In this document: piece by piece, positions 9,412 to 18,041 of the stretch
Position numbering within the stretch: position 1 is the stretch's first letter
Layout of the letters: each line of letters opens with the position of its first letter
Origin: Saccharibacillus sacchari DSM 19268
Lineage (GTDB): Bacteria > Bacillota > Bacilli > Paenibacillales > Paenibacillaceae
DNA length: 64,000 bases
Assembly: GCF_000585395.1 (NCBI RefSeq)
Contig: NZ_KK073875.1
Coordinates: 2,728,017 to 2,792,016, forward strand
Direction: 5' to 3'
Program-made: the position numbers and the translations under genes
Notes under the pieces: generated by a model
What the model saw: the letters and a program-made list of their open reading frames with translations, nothing else
Told to the model about the DNA's origin: nothing
Databases searched by the model: none

Positions 9412-10356
9412 ATGACAGACGATTCGACATATCCGCATCATGCGGCCGGCTCGGCCGTATTTCGAAATCGGTATAGAGGCGATTGCGAAAACTGCTTCGG
9501 CCTCTGCTGCGCGGCTTTGCCGTTCTCGGTATCCGTCGATTTCGCGATCGACAAAGCAGCCGGCGAACCGTGCCGGAACTTGCGCGAAGACTTCCGCTGC
9601 GGCATTCATACGAAGCTTCGGGATACCGGCTTCCGCGGATGCACGGTATACGATTGCTACGGAGCGGGACAAAAGGTTTCGCAAGAGACCTTCAAAGGCG
9701 TGAGTTGGCGCGAGCGTCCGGAGACGGCGCGCGCCATGTTCGAAGTGCTGCCGATCGTCTGGCAGCTTCACGAGCTGATGTTGTATATCGAGGAGCTGCT
9801 CGGCCGTCCGGCGGCCTCGGTGCTCCATGCAGGGCTGCGTGAGGAGCTGATCGAGATCGAGCGCCTCACGCGGCTTGAACCCGACGCGCTGCGGGAGCTG
9901 AGCGTCTCCGCGTTGCGCGCGAAAGTGAACGGGCTGCTGCTGGAAGGCAGCGAGCTGGTTCGCGCCGAAGCGAAGCGCCGCCATGCTTCGCATAGCGAGG
10001 AAGCCCCGCGCGTGAAGCCGAATTCGCGCGGCGGCAAACACGGGAAAAGCGGCAAAGCAGGCCGCAAGCCGGTGATCGGTCGCGGTGCCGATCTTGTGGG
10101 CGCCGATTTGCGCGGGGAAGATCTGCGCGCGGCGAACCTGCGCGGGGCTTACCTCATCGCCGCCAATTTGAGCGGCGTCGACCTGCGCGAAGCCGATCTG
10201 ATCGGTGCCGACTTCCGGGATGCCGATCTGCGCGGCGCCAACCTGGCAGGCGTGCTGTTCCTGACTCAAGTTCAACTGAATGCAGCCAAAGGGGATGCGC
10301 GAACCCTCCTTCCGCCGGGGCTGGAACGCCCGGGACATTGGAATGCGGTTGGTTAA
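9412..10356 (+). CDS. Cys-rich N-terminal domain with pentapeptide-repeat C-terminus
   Basis: A 314-residue protein with two parts. Residues ~20-85 hold a cysteine cluster (CENCFGLCCAALPF, then C.. FRCGIH.. FRGCTVYDCYG), likely a metal or Fe-S site. A helical region follows, then a basic linker (~200-222). From ~226 to 285 there are about twelve pentapeptides A(D/N)LxX (GADLV GADLR GEDLR AANLR and so on), which fold as a quadrilateral beta-helix. Pentapeptide proteins such as Qnr/MfpA can shield DNA gyrase, but most are uncharacterised and this one has the extra Cys domain. GGAGGAA nine bases before the ATG supports the start. Confidence 0.82.
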   Translation: MTDDSTYPHHAAGSAVFRNRYRGDCENCFGLCCAALPFSVSVDFAIDKAAGEPCRNLREDFRCGIHTKLRDTGFRGCTVYDCYGAGQKVSQETFKGVSWRERPETARAMFEVLPIVWQLHELMLYIEELLGRPAASVLHAGLREELIEIERLTRLEPDALRELSVSALRAKVNGLLLEGSELVRAEAKRRHASHSEEAPRVKPNSRGGKHGKSGKAGRKPVIGRGADLVGADLRGEDLRAANLRGAYLIAANLSGVDLREADLIGADFRDADLRGANLAGVLFLTQVQLNAAKGDARTLLPPGLERPGHWNAVG

Positions 10357-10386
10357 TCCGAAAATTATCGAAAAGAGGACGCGAAG

Positions 10387-10851
10387 ATGAAGCTGCCGGA
10401 ATCTATTCGTCTGTCGGCTGCCGAGCCGTCAGACGCCGATCGTCTCGCCGAGCTTCGGGCGGAGGCGTTATTCGAATCATTGAATCAATTGGGACGCTAT
10501 AGCGAGCAGGGGGTGCGCGAGCGGTTTCATCGTTCTTTCGACCCTGCTTTCACCCGGATCATCGAGACCGATGGTGAATTTGCGGGATGTATCGCGCTTA
10601 AGCCTGCGGAGGACGGATATTTGCTGGAGCATTTTTATTTGCGGCAGGAAACGAGAGGCAGCGGAGTCGGAGCCGAGGTGCTTGGCCGCGTGCTGGCGGA
10701 AGCCGCTTTGGCCGACCCGGCTGCGGCCGTCCGCTTGAACGTGCTGCAAGGAAGCGCGGCGCGCCGTTTGTACGAGCGCTTCGGATTCGAGACGGAGAGC
10801 GAAGACGAGATCGACGTCTTTATGATTTTGCGTCCCGAACCCGAAGCTTGA
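10387..10851 (+). CDS. GNAT family N-acetyltransferase
   Basis: A 154-residue single-domain GNAT, which moves acetyl from acetyl-CoA to an amine. The core strands and motif A are visible: FAGCIALKP (residues ~62-70), LLEHFYLRQETRGSGVGAEV (~78-98; the R-G-S-G-V-G part is the acetyl-CoA pyrophosphate loop) and the C-terminal GSAARRLYERFGFETESE (~120-137). The substrate is not predictable. It follows the pentapeptide-repeat gene by 30 bases and precedes the aldo/keto reductase by 25, so the three may be co-transcribed. Confidence 0.88.
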   Translation: MKLPESIRLSAAEPSDADRLAELRAEALFESLNQLGRYSEQGVRERFHRSFDPAFTRIIETDGEFAGCIALKPAEDGYLLEHFYLRQETRGSGVGAEVLGRVLAEAALADPAAAVRLNVLQGSAARRLYERFGFETESEDEIDVFMILRPEPEA

Positions 10852-10876
10852 GCGGTTTATAAGGAGGTCAATCAAC

Positions 10877-11851
10877 ATGAAGCATAATCGTCTGGGCAAC
10901 AGCGGGTTATGGGTATCTGAATTAGGACTCGGCACGAATGCGTTCGGCAAGCGTGCCGACGAGCAAACGTCGATTCGCGTCATCGATGCTGCCCTGGATG
11001 GCGGGATCAACTTTATCGATACGGCTAATATCTATGCGGGTACAGAGTCCGAACGCATCATCGGAAAAGCATTGGAGGGTAGGCGCGACAAAGTTGTACT
11101 GACGACAAAGGCAGGTCTTCCGCGAGGAACGGGACCGGACGAACGAGGCTCTTCCCGCCGTCATCTGCAACGAGAGCTTGAAGAAAGTCTCCAACGCTTG
11201 AAAACGGATCATGTCGATCTGTATCAGATTCATACCTTTGACCCTTATACGCCGCTGGAGGAGACGCTTCGCGCGCTGGATGACTTTATAGCTTCGGGCA
11301 AGGTACGGTATATCGGCGCGTCCAACTATGCGGCTTGGGAATTCATGAAGTCGCTTGGAATCAGCGAGCGTAACGGATACGTCCGCTATATCTCCAGCCA
11401 AACCAGCTATTCGCTGGCAGATCGGACGCCGGAGCAGGAATTGATTCCGATGTGCCTGGATCAGGGCGTCGGCATCATTCCGTATTTCCCGCTTGCCGGA
11501 GGGATTCTGAGCGGAAAATATAGCACGGGCGACGCGTCTCCGTCCGGTTCGAGAGCGGAAACGGATCCGAATTTCAAGCGGTTTTTGAATGAGCGTTATT
11601 TGGAGCTGGGTCGTCAAGTCGGCGAACTGGCAGCGGCTAACCATACGACTCCAAGCGTTCTGTCGCTCGCTTGGCTAATGCGCCGTCCAGCGGTTTCGAC
11701 CGTAATCGTTGGCGCTACGCGTCCCGGGCAAGTCGAAGCGAACCTGGAGAGCATACGCTTTGAACCAAGTGCCGAGTTGCTGAAGCAGTTGGATGAAATC
11801 AGCATGCCGTTCCGCTCCGGGGAGCCTTTTGCCGTATATCGCTTGGATTGA
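10877..11851 (+). CDS. Aldo/keto reductase
   Basis: A 324-residue NADPH-dependent (alpha/beta)8-barrel oxidoreductase of the AKR superfamily, YhdN/voltage-gated potassium channel beta-subunit-like branch. Marks: GLGTNAFG near the N-terminus, FIDTANIYAGTESERIIGKAL (Asp and Tyr of the catalytic tetrad, ~45-62), KVVLTTKAG (Lys), DLYQIHTFDPYTPLEE (His) and the cofactor segment STVIVGATRPGQVEANL near 275. It turns carbonyls into alcohols; the substrate is unknown. AAGGAGG precedes the ATG. It is the last gene of a probable three-gene unit ending at a terminator. Confidence 0.92.
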   Translation: MKHNRLGNSGLWVSELGLGTNAFGKRADEQTSIRVIDAALDGGINFIDTANIYAGTESERIIGKALEGRRDKVVLTTKAGLPRGTGPDERGSSRRHLQRELEESLQRLKTDHVDLYQIHTFDPYTPLEETLRALDDFIASGKVRYIGASNYAAWEFMKSLGISERNGYVRYISSQTSYSLADRTPEQELIPMCLDQGVGIIPYFPLAGGILSGKYSTGDASPSGSRAETDPNFKRFLNERYLELGRQVGELAAANHTTPSVLSLAWLMRRPAVSTVIVGATRPGQVEANLESIRFEPSAELLKQLDEISMPFRSGEPFAVYRLD

Positions 11852-11867
11852 ATAGTTGCGCAGCGTG

Positions 11868-11896
11868 AAGCCGATCCGTCCCGGGTCGGCTTTTTG
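11868..11896 (+). terminator. Rho-independent terminator
   Basis: AAGCCGATCCG (11868-11878) and CGGGTCGGCTT (11882-11892) pair with one G-U, followed by TTT. It ends the aldo/keto reductase unit. Confidence 0.85.
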
Positions 11897-12061
11897 GCAG
11901 GTATGCGATAAATCTGCCGGACCCGAAGCGCTACTTCCACCCTATTCTACTTGTGCATATGCACAACGAATTTCGTCTTTTCATCAATATCTTTTCCTAT
12001 TCGTGAAAGCCTATACTGAAAGCGTGTTCAACAATAGCTGTGGCGTTTGGGAGGATGTAAG

Positions 12062-13357
12062 ATGGATGGACTGACAATCAGCTGGATCGGGGCGTTAGTA
12101 GGTTTGGCGCTGGCGATTATTCTGATCCTGCGTAAGCTTAATCCGGTATATGCGTTGTTTTTGGGTGCAATTGTAGGCGCTTTAATCGGAGGCGCGAATC
12201 TGGAAGAAACGGTTAACGTCTTGGTCAACGGCACGCAGAGCGTCATGGGTACGGTGCTGCGGGTTCTGGCGGCAGGCGTGCTGGCCGGCGTGATGATGGA
12301 GTCGGGCGCGGCAGAGACGATCGCTCAGGCGATCGTACGCAAATTCGGCGGAAGCCGGGCGATTCTGGCGCTGGCGCTCGCCACGATGATTATTACCGCC
12401 GTCGGCGTATTTATTCCGGTCGCCGTCTTGATCGTCGCGCCGATCGCCCTATCGGTCGGCAACAAAATGGGCATTTCCAAAGTCGCGCTTCTGCTGGCCC
12501 TCTCGGGCGGCGGCAAAGCGGGTAACATTATTTCGCCGAACCCCAATACGATTGCGGCGGCGCGCGGCTTCGATCTGGATCTGAGCCAGGTCATGCTGGG
12601 CGGGTTCGTTCCTGCCGTATGCGGACTGCTGATGACAGTATGGGTCGCTTCGCTGCTCAAAAATAAAGGCATCAAAGTGACGGACGACGAGGTTCCCGGC
12701 GGCGAAGTCGATATGTCCAAGTATCCGCCGCTCGGCCGTGCAGTTGTTGCGCCGCTGGTCGCTGTCATCCTGCTGATGATTAACCCGATCGGTTCGATCT
12801 CGGGGATCGAAGCGCTGGCGAATTTCAAAGTGGACGCGATGTACATTCTGCCGCTGGCCGGCATTATCGGGATGCTCGCCATGAAGCAGGGAAACAAGAT
12901 TTTGCAATACACGGCTTCCGGCTTGAACAAAATGACCGCAACCGTGCTGATTCTGATCGGTGCAGGCGGCATCGCGGGGCTGATCTCCGCATCCGATCTG
13001 TCGACGCAGGTGGTGGCCTTGATCGACGCATCCGGCATCTCGGGCACGTTCTTGGCGCCGATCTCCGGGATCTTGATGGCCGCGGCGACCGCTTCGACCT
13101 CGACCGGCGTTATTTTGGCGACAGGTTCGTTCGGCGAAGCGATTCTGAACATGGGCACGGCTCCGCTCGCGGCGGCCGTCATGGTCCATACCGGCGCGAC
13201 CGTGATCGACTCCTTGCCGCAGGGCAACTATTTCCACGTGACCGCCGACGCGATGAAGATGACGATTCGTCAGCGCATGGGGTTGATCCCGTACGAGGCG
13301 ATTGTAGGCGGTACGATGATGATTGTCGCGACGATTCTGTACGGATTCATTTTGTAA
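12062..13357 (+). CDS. GntP-family permease, probable glycerate transporter
   Basis: A 431-residue integral membrane protein of the GntP gluconate:H+ symporter family with 12-14 hydrophobic segments. Typical marks are the early GAIVGALIGG, the conserved SGGGKAGNIISPNPNTI region (~residues 150-165) and the late PQGNYFHVTADAM and MGLIPYEAIVGG. The next gene, 31 bases downstream, is a glycerate kinase, so glycerate is the most likely substrate; that is inference from context, since family members also carry gluconate and other sugar acids. ATG 12062 is chosen because GGGAGG lies seven bases upstream; the longer TTG start at 12047 overlaps that site. Confidence 0.9.
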   Translation: MDGLTISWIGALVGLALAIILILRKLNPVYALFLGAIVGALIGGANLEETVNVLVNGTQSVMGTVLRVLAAGVLAGVMMESGAAETIAQAIVRKFGGSRAILALALATMIITAVGVFIPVAVLIVAPIALSVGNKMGISKVALLLALSGGGKAGNIISPNPNTIAAARGFDLDLSQVMLGGFVPAVCGLLMTVWVASLLKNKGIKVTDDEVPGGEVDMSKYPPLGRAVVAPLVAVILLMINPIGSISGIEALANFKVDAMYILPLAGIIGMLAMKQGNKILQYTASGLNKMTATVLILIGAGGIAGLISASDLSTQVVALIDASGISGTFLAPISGILMAAATASTSTGVILATGSFGEAILNMGTAPLAAAVMVHTGATVIDSLPQGNYFHVTADAMKMTIRQRMGLIPYEAIVGGTMMIVATILYGFIL

Positions 13358-13388
13358 TCGATAACGATGAGGAAAAAGGAGTGATTTC

Positions 13389-14531
13389 ATGAGCAGGAAA
13401 ACCTTTCTGTTGGCACCCGATTCGTTCAAGGAGAGCATGACGGCCAAAGAAGTCTGTATCGCGATGGAAAAAGGACTCAGCCGGGTCTATCCCGACGCCC
13501 GTTTTATCCACGTGCCGATGGCTGACGGAGGCGAAGGCACGGTGCAGTCGCTGGTCGACGCATCCGGCGGCAGCCTGCACACGAAGCAAGTGACGGGTCC
13601 GCTGGGTCTTCCGGTGACGGCGAGCTTCGGATTGCTGGGCGACGGCGAAACGGCGGCGATCGAGATGGCTTCGGCGAGCGGGATTCATTTCGTGACGAAG
13701 GAAACGAAAAATCCGCTGCTGACGACCACGTACGGCACCGGCGAGTTGATTCGGGAATGTCTGGATCGCGGCGTAAAAAAGATTCTGATCGGCATCGGCG
13801 GCAGTGCCACTAACGACGGGGGAGCCGGAATGGCCGAAGCGCTCGGCGCGAAATTTTTGGATGAAAAAGGCCAGGAGATTCCGCGCGGCGGCGGGGGGTT
13901 GGCTCGCCTGTCGAAGATCGATACATCGGGGCTGGATGCGCGTTTGCAAGGCGTGGAGATCGTGGTTGCCTGCGACGTGACCAATCCGCTGTGCGGCGAG
14001 CACGGCGCATCGGCTGTATTCGGGCCGCAAAAAGGCGCGACTCCGGAGATGGTGCAGACGCTCGATGCCAATCTGGCGCATTATGCCGACGTGATCGCCG
14101 GGCAGCTCGACCGTGACGTTCGCGATGTGCCGGGCGCGGGCGCGGCAGGCGGATTGGGTGCGGGATTGTTGGTGTTTACCGCTTCCGAGCTGCGCAAAGG
14201 CGTGGAGATCGTGTTGGACTATACGGAACTTGAACGCAAGGCCGGCGAAGCGGATCTCGTATTCACGGGCGAAGGCGGGATCGATTTCCAGACGAAATTC
14301 GGCAAAACGCCTTACGGCGTCGCGGCCGCGGCCAAGCGTGCCGGGAAAAAGGTTGTCGCGGTCGCGGGCTATGTCGGAGACGGGGTCGAGACGCTGTACG
14401 ACGAAGGCATCGACGCGATCTTCGGCATTGTTCCGGGAGCGGGCGAATTGCCGGAATTGCTGGCGGCAGGTCCCGAAAACGTGGCGCGGACTTGCGAAAA
14501 TATTGCGCGCGTGCTGAAATTTGCGGATTGA
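13389..14531 (+). CDS. Glycerate kinase (GarK/GlxK family)
   Basis: A 380-residue glycerate 2-kinase of the bacterial GarK/GlxK family. It phosphorylates D-glycerate with ATP to feed lower glycolysis. Marks: LLAPDSFKESMTAKEV at the N-terminus, MADGGEGTV (~40), KKILIGIGGSATNDGGAGM (~125-145), GAGAAGGLGAGLL (~240) and FTGEGGIDFQT (~285-295). Length is typical. It is co-oriented with the GntP permease and probably in one operon with it; a CdaR-type regulator lies convergently downstream. AAGGAGTG precedes the ATG. Confidence 0.94.
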   Translation: MSRKTFLLAPDSFKESMTAKEVCIAMEKGLSRVYPDARFIHVPMADGGEGTVQSLVDASGGSLHTKQVTGPLGLPVTASFGLLGDGETAAIEMASASGIHFVTKETKNPLLTTTYGTGELIRECLDRGVKKILIGIGGSATNDGGAGMAEALGAKFLDEKGQEIPRGGGGLARLSKIDTSGLDARLQGVEIVVACDVTNPLCGEHGASAVFGPQKGATPEMVQTLDANLAHYADVIAGQLDRDVRDVPGAGAAGGLGAGLLVFTASELRKGVEIVLDYTELERKAGEADLVFTGEGGIDFQTKFGKTPYGVAAAAKRAGKKVVAVAGYVGDGVETLYDEGIDAIFGIVPGAGELPELLAAGPENVARTCENIARVLKFAD

Positions 14532-14555
14532 GCATAAAGGTATCGTTTATAAGGG

Positions 14556-14593
14556 CAGCCGGCTTCTCCCAACGGAGGAGCCGGCCTTTTTTT
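14556..14593 (+). terminator. Rho-independent terminator
   Basis: CCGGCTTCTCC (14558-14568) and GGAGGAGCCGG (14574-14584) pair with one G-U, followed by CC and seven T residues. It ends the glycerate operon. Confidence 0.88.
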
Positions 14594-14664
14594 GTTGTCT
14601 TGGCACGCTGCTATCTGCTTTTACAAAGGGTTCGCCGGTGCATGTTATTCTGACTATTCTCGAC

Positions 14665-15693
14665 TTATCGATACTCGGCTAACAGATCGTGCACGAGCTG
14701 GAATAGCTCCAACACTTTACGCGGGTCGCGTCCGGTCAGCTCGGCGATCCGCTTTAATCGGTATTGCAGCGTGTTGCGATGGATGTTAAGTCGGTCGGCG
14801 CTTCCCGACATATTGCCGTCCTGCTCGACGAAAACCCGAAGAGTGTCCAGCAGGTCGGGATGCTCGGCAAGTTTGGCGGTTGCGCGAAGGCGAGGGGCTA
14901 TGTCAACTTGAGCAAGCCCGGCGAGAAAAGAGACTTCATGGAAACGGATCAAGTTTGCAGACGGTTTTAGCGCGTCTTGAACGTGCAGCGCGGAGCGGGC
15001 TTGAACAAAGCTGTCCGCGATCGATTCCTCCGGCCTTCCGATTGCAATCCGTAGACGGGGCTGTTCATGCCGTAGCGCTTCCGCGAGTTTTTCCGAAGCG
15101 GGTTCTCCCTGAACGAGCACCAGATAAACGTCCTCCTCCAGCCGGAATACAGGAACCCGCAGTAACGACGCCGAGGCGTCTTTTTCCGCTTCAAAGCCTG
15201 TCAGGTAAAGCACCTGCGTCGGCAGTGCGAGGTCGAGTCCGTATCCGGCGGCTTCTTTTTTGATCTTTTGCGTATAGGTTCCGCGATGTTCGAGCAGCAT
15301 GCGAATAAACGCGGAGCGGCGATTTTCTTCATGGGCTAACGTTTCGAGGGCGGTCTTCTGTTCAACAAGCAAAGAGACGGTCGTGCGCACGATGTTGCAA
15401 AAAGGGCGCACTTCATCAGGCTCGCCGCTGATTCCGATCACGCCGACGCGTTTATCGCCGATCACGATCGGTTCATTGGTGCCTTTTTTCTCGAATTTGC
15501 CGTCTTCCAGCACTTCAACCCTTCTTCCCGTAGCCAGAGCGCGTACGGCCGCTTCATGAACGGTACCGATTCGCTCATGATTTCCGCTGCCGACGATAAC
15601 GCCGCGGTCGTTCATGATGTTTATATTGTAGGGAATGTCCTGCATCATCTTATCGACGATCTCTTGCGCTTGCTTTTCCGAGAGTTGAAACAT
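14665..15693 (-). CDS. CdaR-type sugar-diacid/glycerate regulator
   Basis: A 342-residue regulator of the CdaR family. The N-terminal third is a sugar-diacid recognition domain (LSEKQAQEIVDKMM, INIMNDRGVIVGSGNHERIG, with EPIVIGDKRVGVIGISG). The C-terminal ~60 residues are a PucR-type HTH (DGNMSGSADRLNIHRNTLQY, RLKRIAELTGRDPRK). E. coli CdaR activates glucarate, galactarate and glycerate genes. Lying next to the permease and glycerate kinase, it probably controls them, although it is convergent rather than divergent. ATG 15693 is about ten bases after GGAAG; a GTG at 15702 is an alternative start. Confidence 0.9.
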   Translation of the reverse strand: MFQLSEKQAQEIVDKMMQDIPYNINIMNDRGVIVGSGNHERIGTVHEAAVRALATGRRVEVLEDGKFEKKGTNEPIVIGDKRVGVIGISGEPDEVRPFCNIVRTTVSLLVEQKTALETLAHEENRRSAFIRMLLEHRGTYTQKIKKEAAGYGLDLALPTQVLYLTGFEAEKDASASLLRVPVFRLEEDVYLVLVQGEPASEKLAEALRHEQPRLRIAIGRPEESIADSFVQARSALHVQDALKPSANLIRFHEVSFLAGLAQVDIAPRLRATAKLAEHPDLLDTLRVFVEQDGNMSGSADRLNIHRNTLQYRLKRIAELTGRDPRKVLELFQLVHDLLAEYR

Positions 15694-16128
15694 ATTGCTC
15701 ACGCTTCCTTTTCCGATTGTGCGTTCGAACAATGATTATAACCGTTCTCATTCGGATTTCCCATGACTTTTTGATGAATCGGTTGTATACTCTTGGCACG
15801 TGATCGGGGTGAGAACATAGTAACAGCAGGCGATTCGGGTTTCCCGTGCACGAGATGCAGGGGCGAACCCTTTGCAAACCGTCTTAAAACGTACCCGCGA
15901 ATGCCGATCACCGCCGCGATTTGCGGCAATTAAGGATTCTTCATAATTTTTATGGACGGTTCTGCAAGCACATGGTCTAAACTAGAGTTAACGCAGCAGG
16001 CTGCTTCAAACAAATGTTAACAATTGTTTAGGATTGTTTAATCCGCCATTCGAATGTATTTTAAACATATAAGATATAGTAAAAGGTATTCCCGACCGCC
16101 CAAATTCTATCGAAATCGAGGGACAGGT
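15694..16128. other. 435-base intergenic region, no gene seen
   Basis: Between the divergent CdaR gene and the first glycosyltransferase gene. Short open frames here lack ribosome binding sites and coding character. The right half (15930-16090) is AT-rich and should carry the glycosyltransferase promoter, but no convincing -35/-10 pair was picked. A stretch TGTTAACAATTG near 16015 is a partial palindrome. Confidence 0.5.
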
Positions 16129-17328
16129 ATGAAAATTTTGATTACAACCGAATGTTACCGGCCAATCATCAACGGAGTCGTCACCTCGGTGGTCAATCTG
16201 CAAAGCGAACTGGAGAAGAACGGGCATGAAGTCCGGATCTTAACGTTGTCTCCGGATGCGCGTTCGTTCGAGCAAGACGGCGTTACTTATATAGGTTCTG
16301 TAGCGGCCCTGTATCCGGGTGTGCGTACAGCGCTGCGCGTACACCGCAGAGAGCTTCGGTCGCTGCTCGACTGGAAGCCGGACGTGGTCCATTCGCAATG
16401 CGAATTCAGCACGTTCCGCATGGCCCGATACATAGCCGGGAAGCTTAATATCCCGATCGTTCATACTTATCATACGGTGTACGAAGATTACACCCATTAC
16501 TTCTCGCCGAGCCAGACTTGGGGAAAAGCGGCCGTTGCCTGGTTCTCGCGCAATACGCTGCGGCATGTGCAGTGCGTCGTGGCGCCGACGGAGAAGGTGC
16601 ACGGCTTGCTCACAGGCTACGGCGTACCGGGCGATATTCAGATTGTGCCTACCGGTGTCGATCTGGGACAATTCCAAACGGAGTTGTCCGATGAACGTCG
16701 CTCGCTTCTAAGGAAGAAACTCGGACTGACCGAAAAAGATGTTGTACTCGTTTCCGTCGGAAGGTTAGCCAAGGAAAAGAATCTGGAAGAGATTCTTCGA
16801 TTCGCGTCGGAGTACCCATCCCCGGGCGTCAAGCTGCTGGTCGTCGGCGACGGCCCGCATCGGTCTTCGCTGGAACGTTACGCGGCGGAGTTGGGCTTGG
16901 GAGATCGAATCGCATTTGCGGGGATGGTTCAACCGCATGAAGTTGCCGATTATTATCGACTGGGGGATCTGTTCGTCAGCGCTTCCAACAGCGAGACGCA
17001 GGGGCTTACCTATATTGAAGCGATGGCTTCGGGACTGCCCGTATTGTGCCGCCGCGACGATTGCTTGAAAGGCGTTGTCGATACCGGCGTGAACGGCTGG
17101 CAATACGAATCGTTTGAGCAATTTAAGGAAGCTTTGTCTTCGGTCTTGAACAGTCGCGAACGGCTTATCGAGCTAGGCGAGCATGCTCGTCATAAGGCAT
17201 TGGGCAAGTATTCGTCTTCGGCATTTGCCGAGAGCGCCGAACAAATCTATGTCAGAGCCATTGCGGCGTACCGGCCGATTCCGAGTCGTCTGCTGCTGCC
17301 TGCGGCTACGAAGGCGGCAATTAAGTAA
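16129..17328 (+). CDS. GT4 glycosyltransferase, probable LafA-like diacylglycerol glucosyltransferase
   Basis: A 399-residue GT-B fold family-4 glycosyltransferase. The N-domain starts MKILITTECYRPIINGVVTS and has VHSQCEFSTFRMARYIAG and VHTYHTVYEDYTHYFSP (~105-125), which resembles Firmicute alpha-monoglucosyl-diacylglycerol synthases (LafA/DgsA group). The C-domain has VSVGRLAKEKNLEEIL (~207), VVGDGPHRSSLE and the EX7E nucleotide-sugar site SETQGLTYIEAMASGLPV (~285-302). Such enzymes transfer glucose from UDP-glucose to diacylglycerol at the inner membrane face. A second, CpoA/LafB-like transferase lies two genes on, which supports a glycolipid role. An upstream ATG at 16054 lacks a ribosome binding site. 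Confidence 0.82.
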   Translation: MKILITTECYRPIINGVVTSVVNLQSELEKNGHEVRILTLSPDARSFEQDGVTYIGSVAALYPGVRTALRVHRRELRSLLDWKPDVVHSQCEFSTFRMARYIAGKLNIPIVHTYHTVYEDYTHYFSPSQTWGKAAVAWFSRNTLRHVQCVVAPTEKVHGLLTGYGVPGDIQIVPTGVDLGQFQTELSDERRSLLRKKLGLTEKDVVLVSVGRLAKEKNLEEILRFASEYPSPGVKLLVVGDGPHRSSLERYAAELGLGDRIAFAGMVQPHEVADYYRLGDLFVSASNSETQGLTYIEAMASGLPVLCRRDDCLKGVVDTGVNGWQYESFEQFKEALSSVLNSRERLIELGEHARHKALGKYSSSAFAESAEQIYVRAIAAYRPIPSRLLLPAATKAAIK

Positions 17329-17370
17329 GAAGGAGATCTCGTCCCATTTCACGAATCGGAGGAACCGACT

Positions 17371-17970
17371 ATGAAGCCCTTTTCGCTTCGAATCATGATG
17401 AATGCCTCGACCGCTGCGGGTCTTGCAGCCTGCGCGGCTCTCGCGTTCTACGGCTTCTATACGGGCATCTTCCGTTCACAGGAGTCGCTGGGCGCTTTTC
17501 TGGAAGGCTTCGGCGTCTGGGCGCCGCTGATCTTCGTCGTATTCCAGGCTGTGCAGGTCGTGATTCCGATTCTGCCGGGAGGCATCGGATGCGTGGCGGG
17601 GATATTGGTCTTCGGGCCGTTGGCCGGATTTATCTATAATTACGTGGGTATCTGCCTAGGCTCCCTTGCGGCGTTCCTGTTGGCGCGAAAGTACGGGCAA
17701 CCGATTATCGAGAGCATGTTCAGTCCGAAGGTTCGGGCTAAATATAATCATTGGACGGAAGGGCGCCGCTTCAATAACCTGTTCGCCGTGGCGATCTTCA
17801 TGCCGGTCGCGCCCGATGATTTCCTGTGCTACCTGGCCGGAACGACCAAGATGACGTTCCGCCGTTTTACCGCGATCATCCTGCTGGGCAAGCCGCTGGC
17901 GATTGCGGCTTACAGCTTCGGTCTAAGCACGGCGATCACTTATTTCGCAAGACTATTCGGCATTGTATAA
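17371..17970 (+). CDS. VTT/SNARE-associated (TVP38/TMEM64) membrane protein
   Basis: A 199-residue integral membrane protein of the TVP38/TMEM64 branch of the VTT (DedA-like) superfamily. It has about five hydrophobic segments and the two re-entrant motifs: VVIPILPGGIGCVAGILVFG (~68-87) with the following GxxxGS (VGICLGSLAAFLLARKYG), and AIFMPVAPDDFLCYLAGTTKM (~145-165). Related VTT proteins move or scramble lipids, and DedA-family members recycle undecaprenyl phosphate. It sits between two glycolipid glycosyltransferases, so glycolipid flipping is a reasonable guess. CGGAGGAA precedes the ATG. Confidence 0.88.
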   Translation: MKPFSLRIMMNASTAAGLAACAALAFYGFYTGIFRSQESLGAFLEGFGVWAPLIFVVFQAVQVVIPILPGGIGCVAGILVFGPLAGFIYNYVGICLGSLAAFLLARKYGQPIIESMFSPKVRAKYNHWTEGRRFNNLFAVAIFMPVAPDDFLCYLAGTTKMTFRRFTAIILLGKPLAIAAYSFGLSTAITYFARLFGIV

Positions 17971-18041
17971 GAGAGCAGGCGTCGTAGCGGCTTGCCACGC
18001 TCCCATAGCAGGGTTACGCTTCGGAAGGGCAGGGATTTTTC

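Noticed and set aside
8557..10338. Long minus-strand open frame of 593 codons
   Set aside because: It is antisense to the SLH tail and the pentapeptide-repeat gene, has no ribosome binding site and shows low-complexity Arg/Gln content. The GC-rich codon use of the sense genes creates it.
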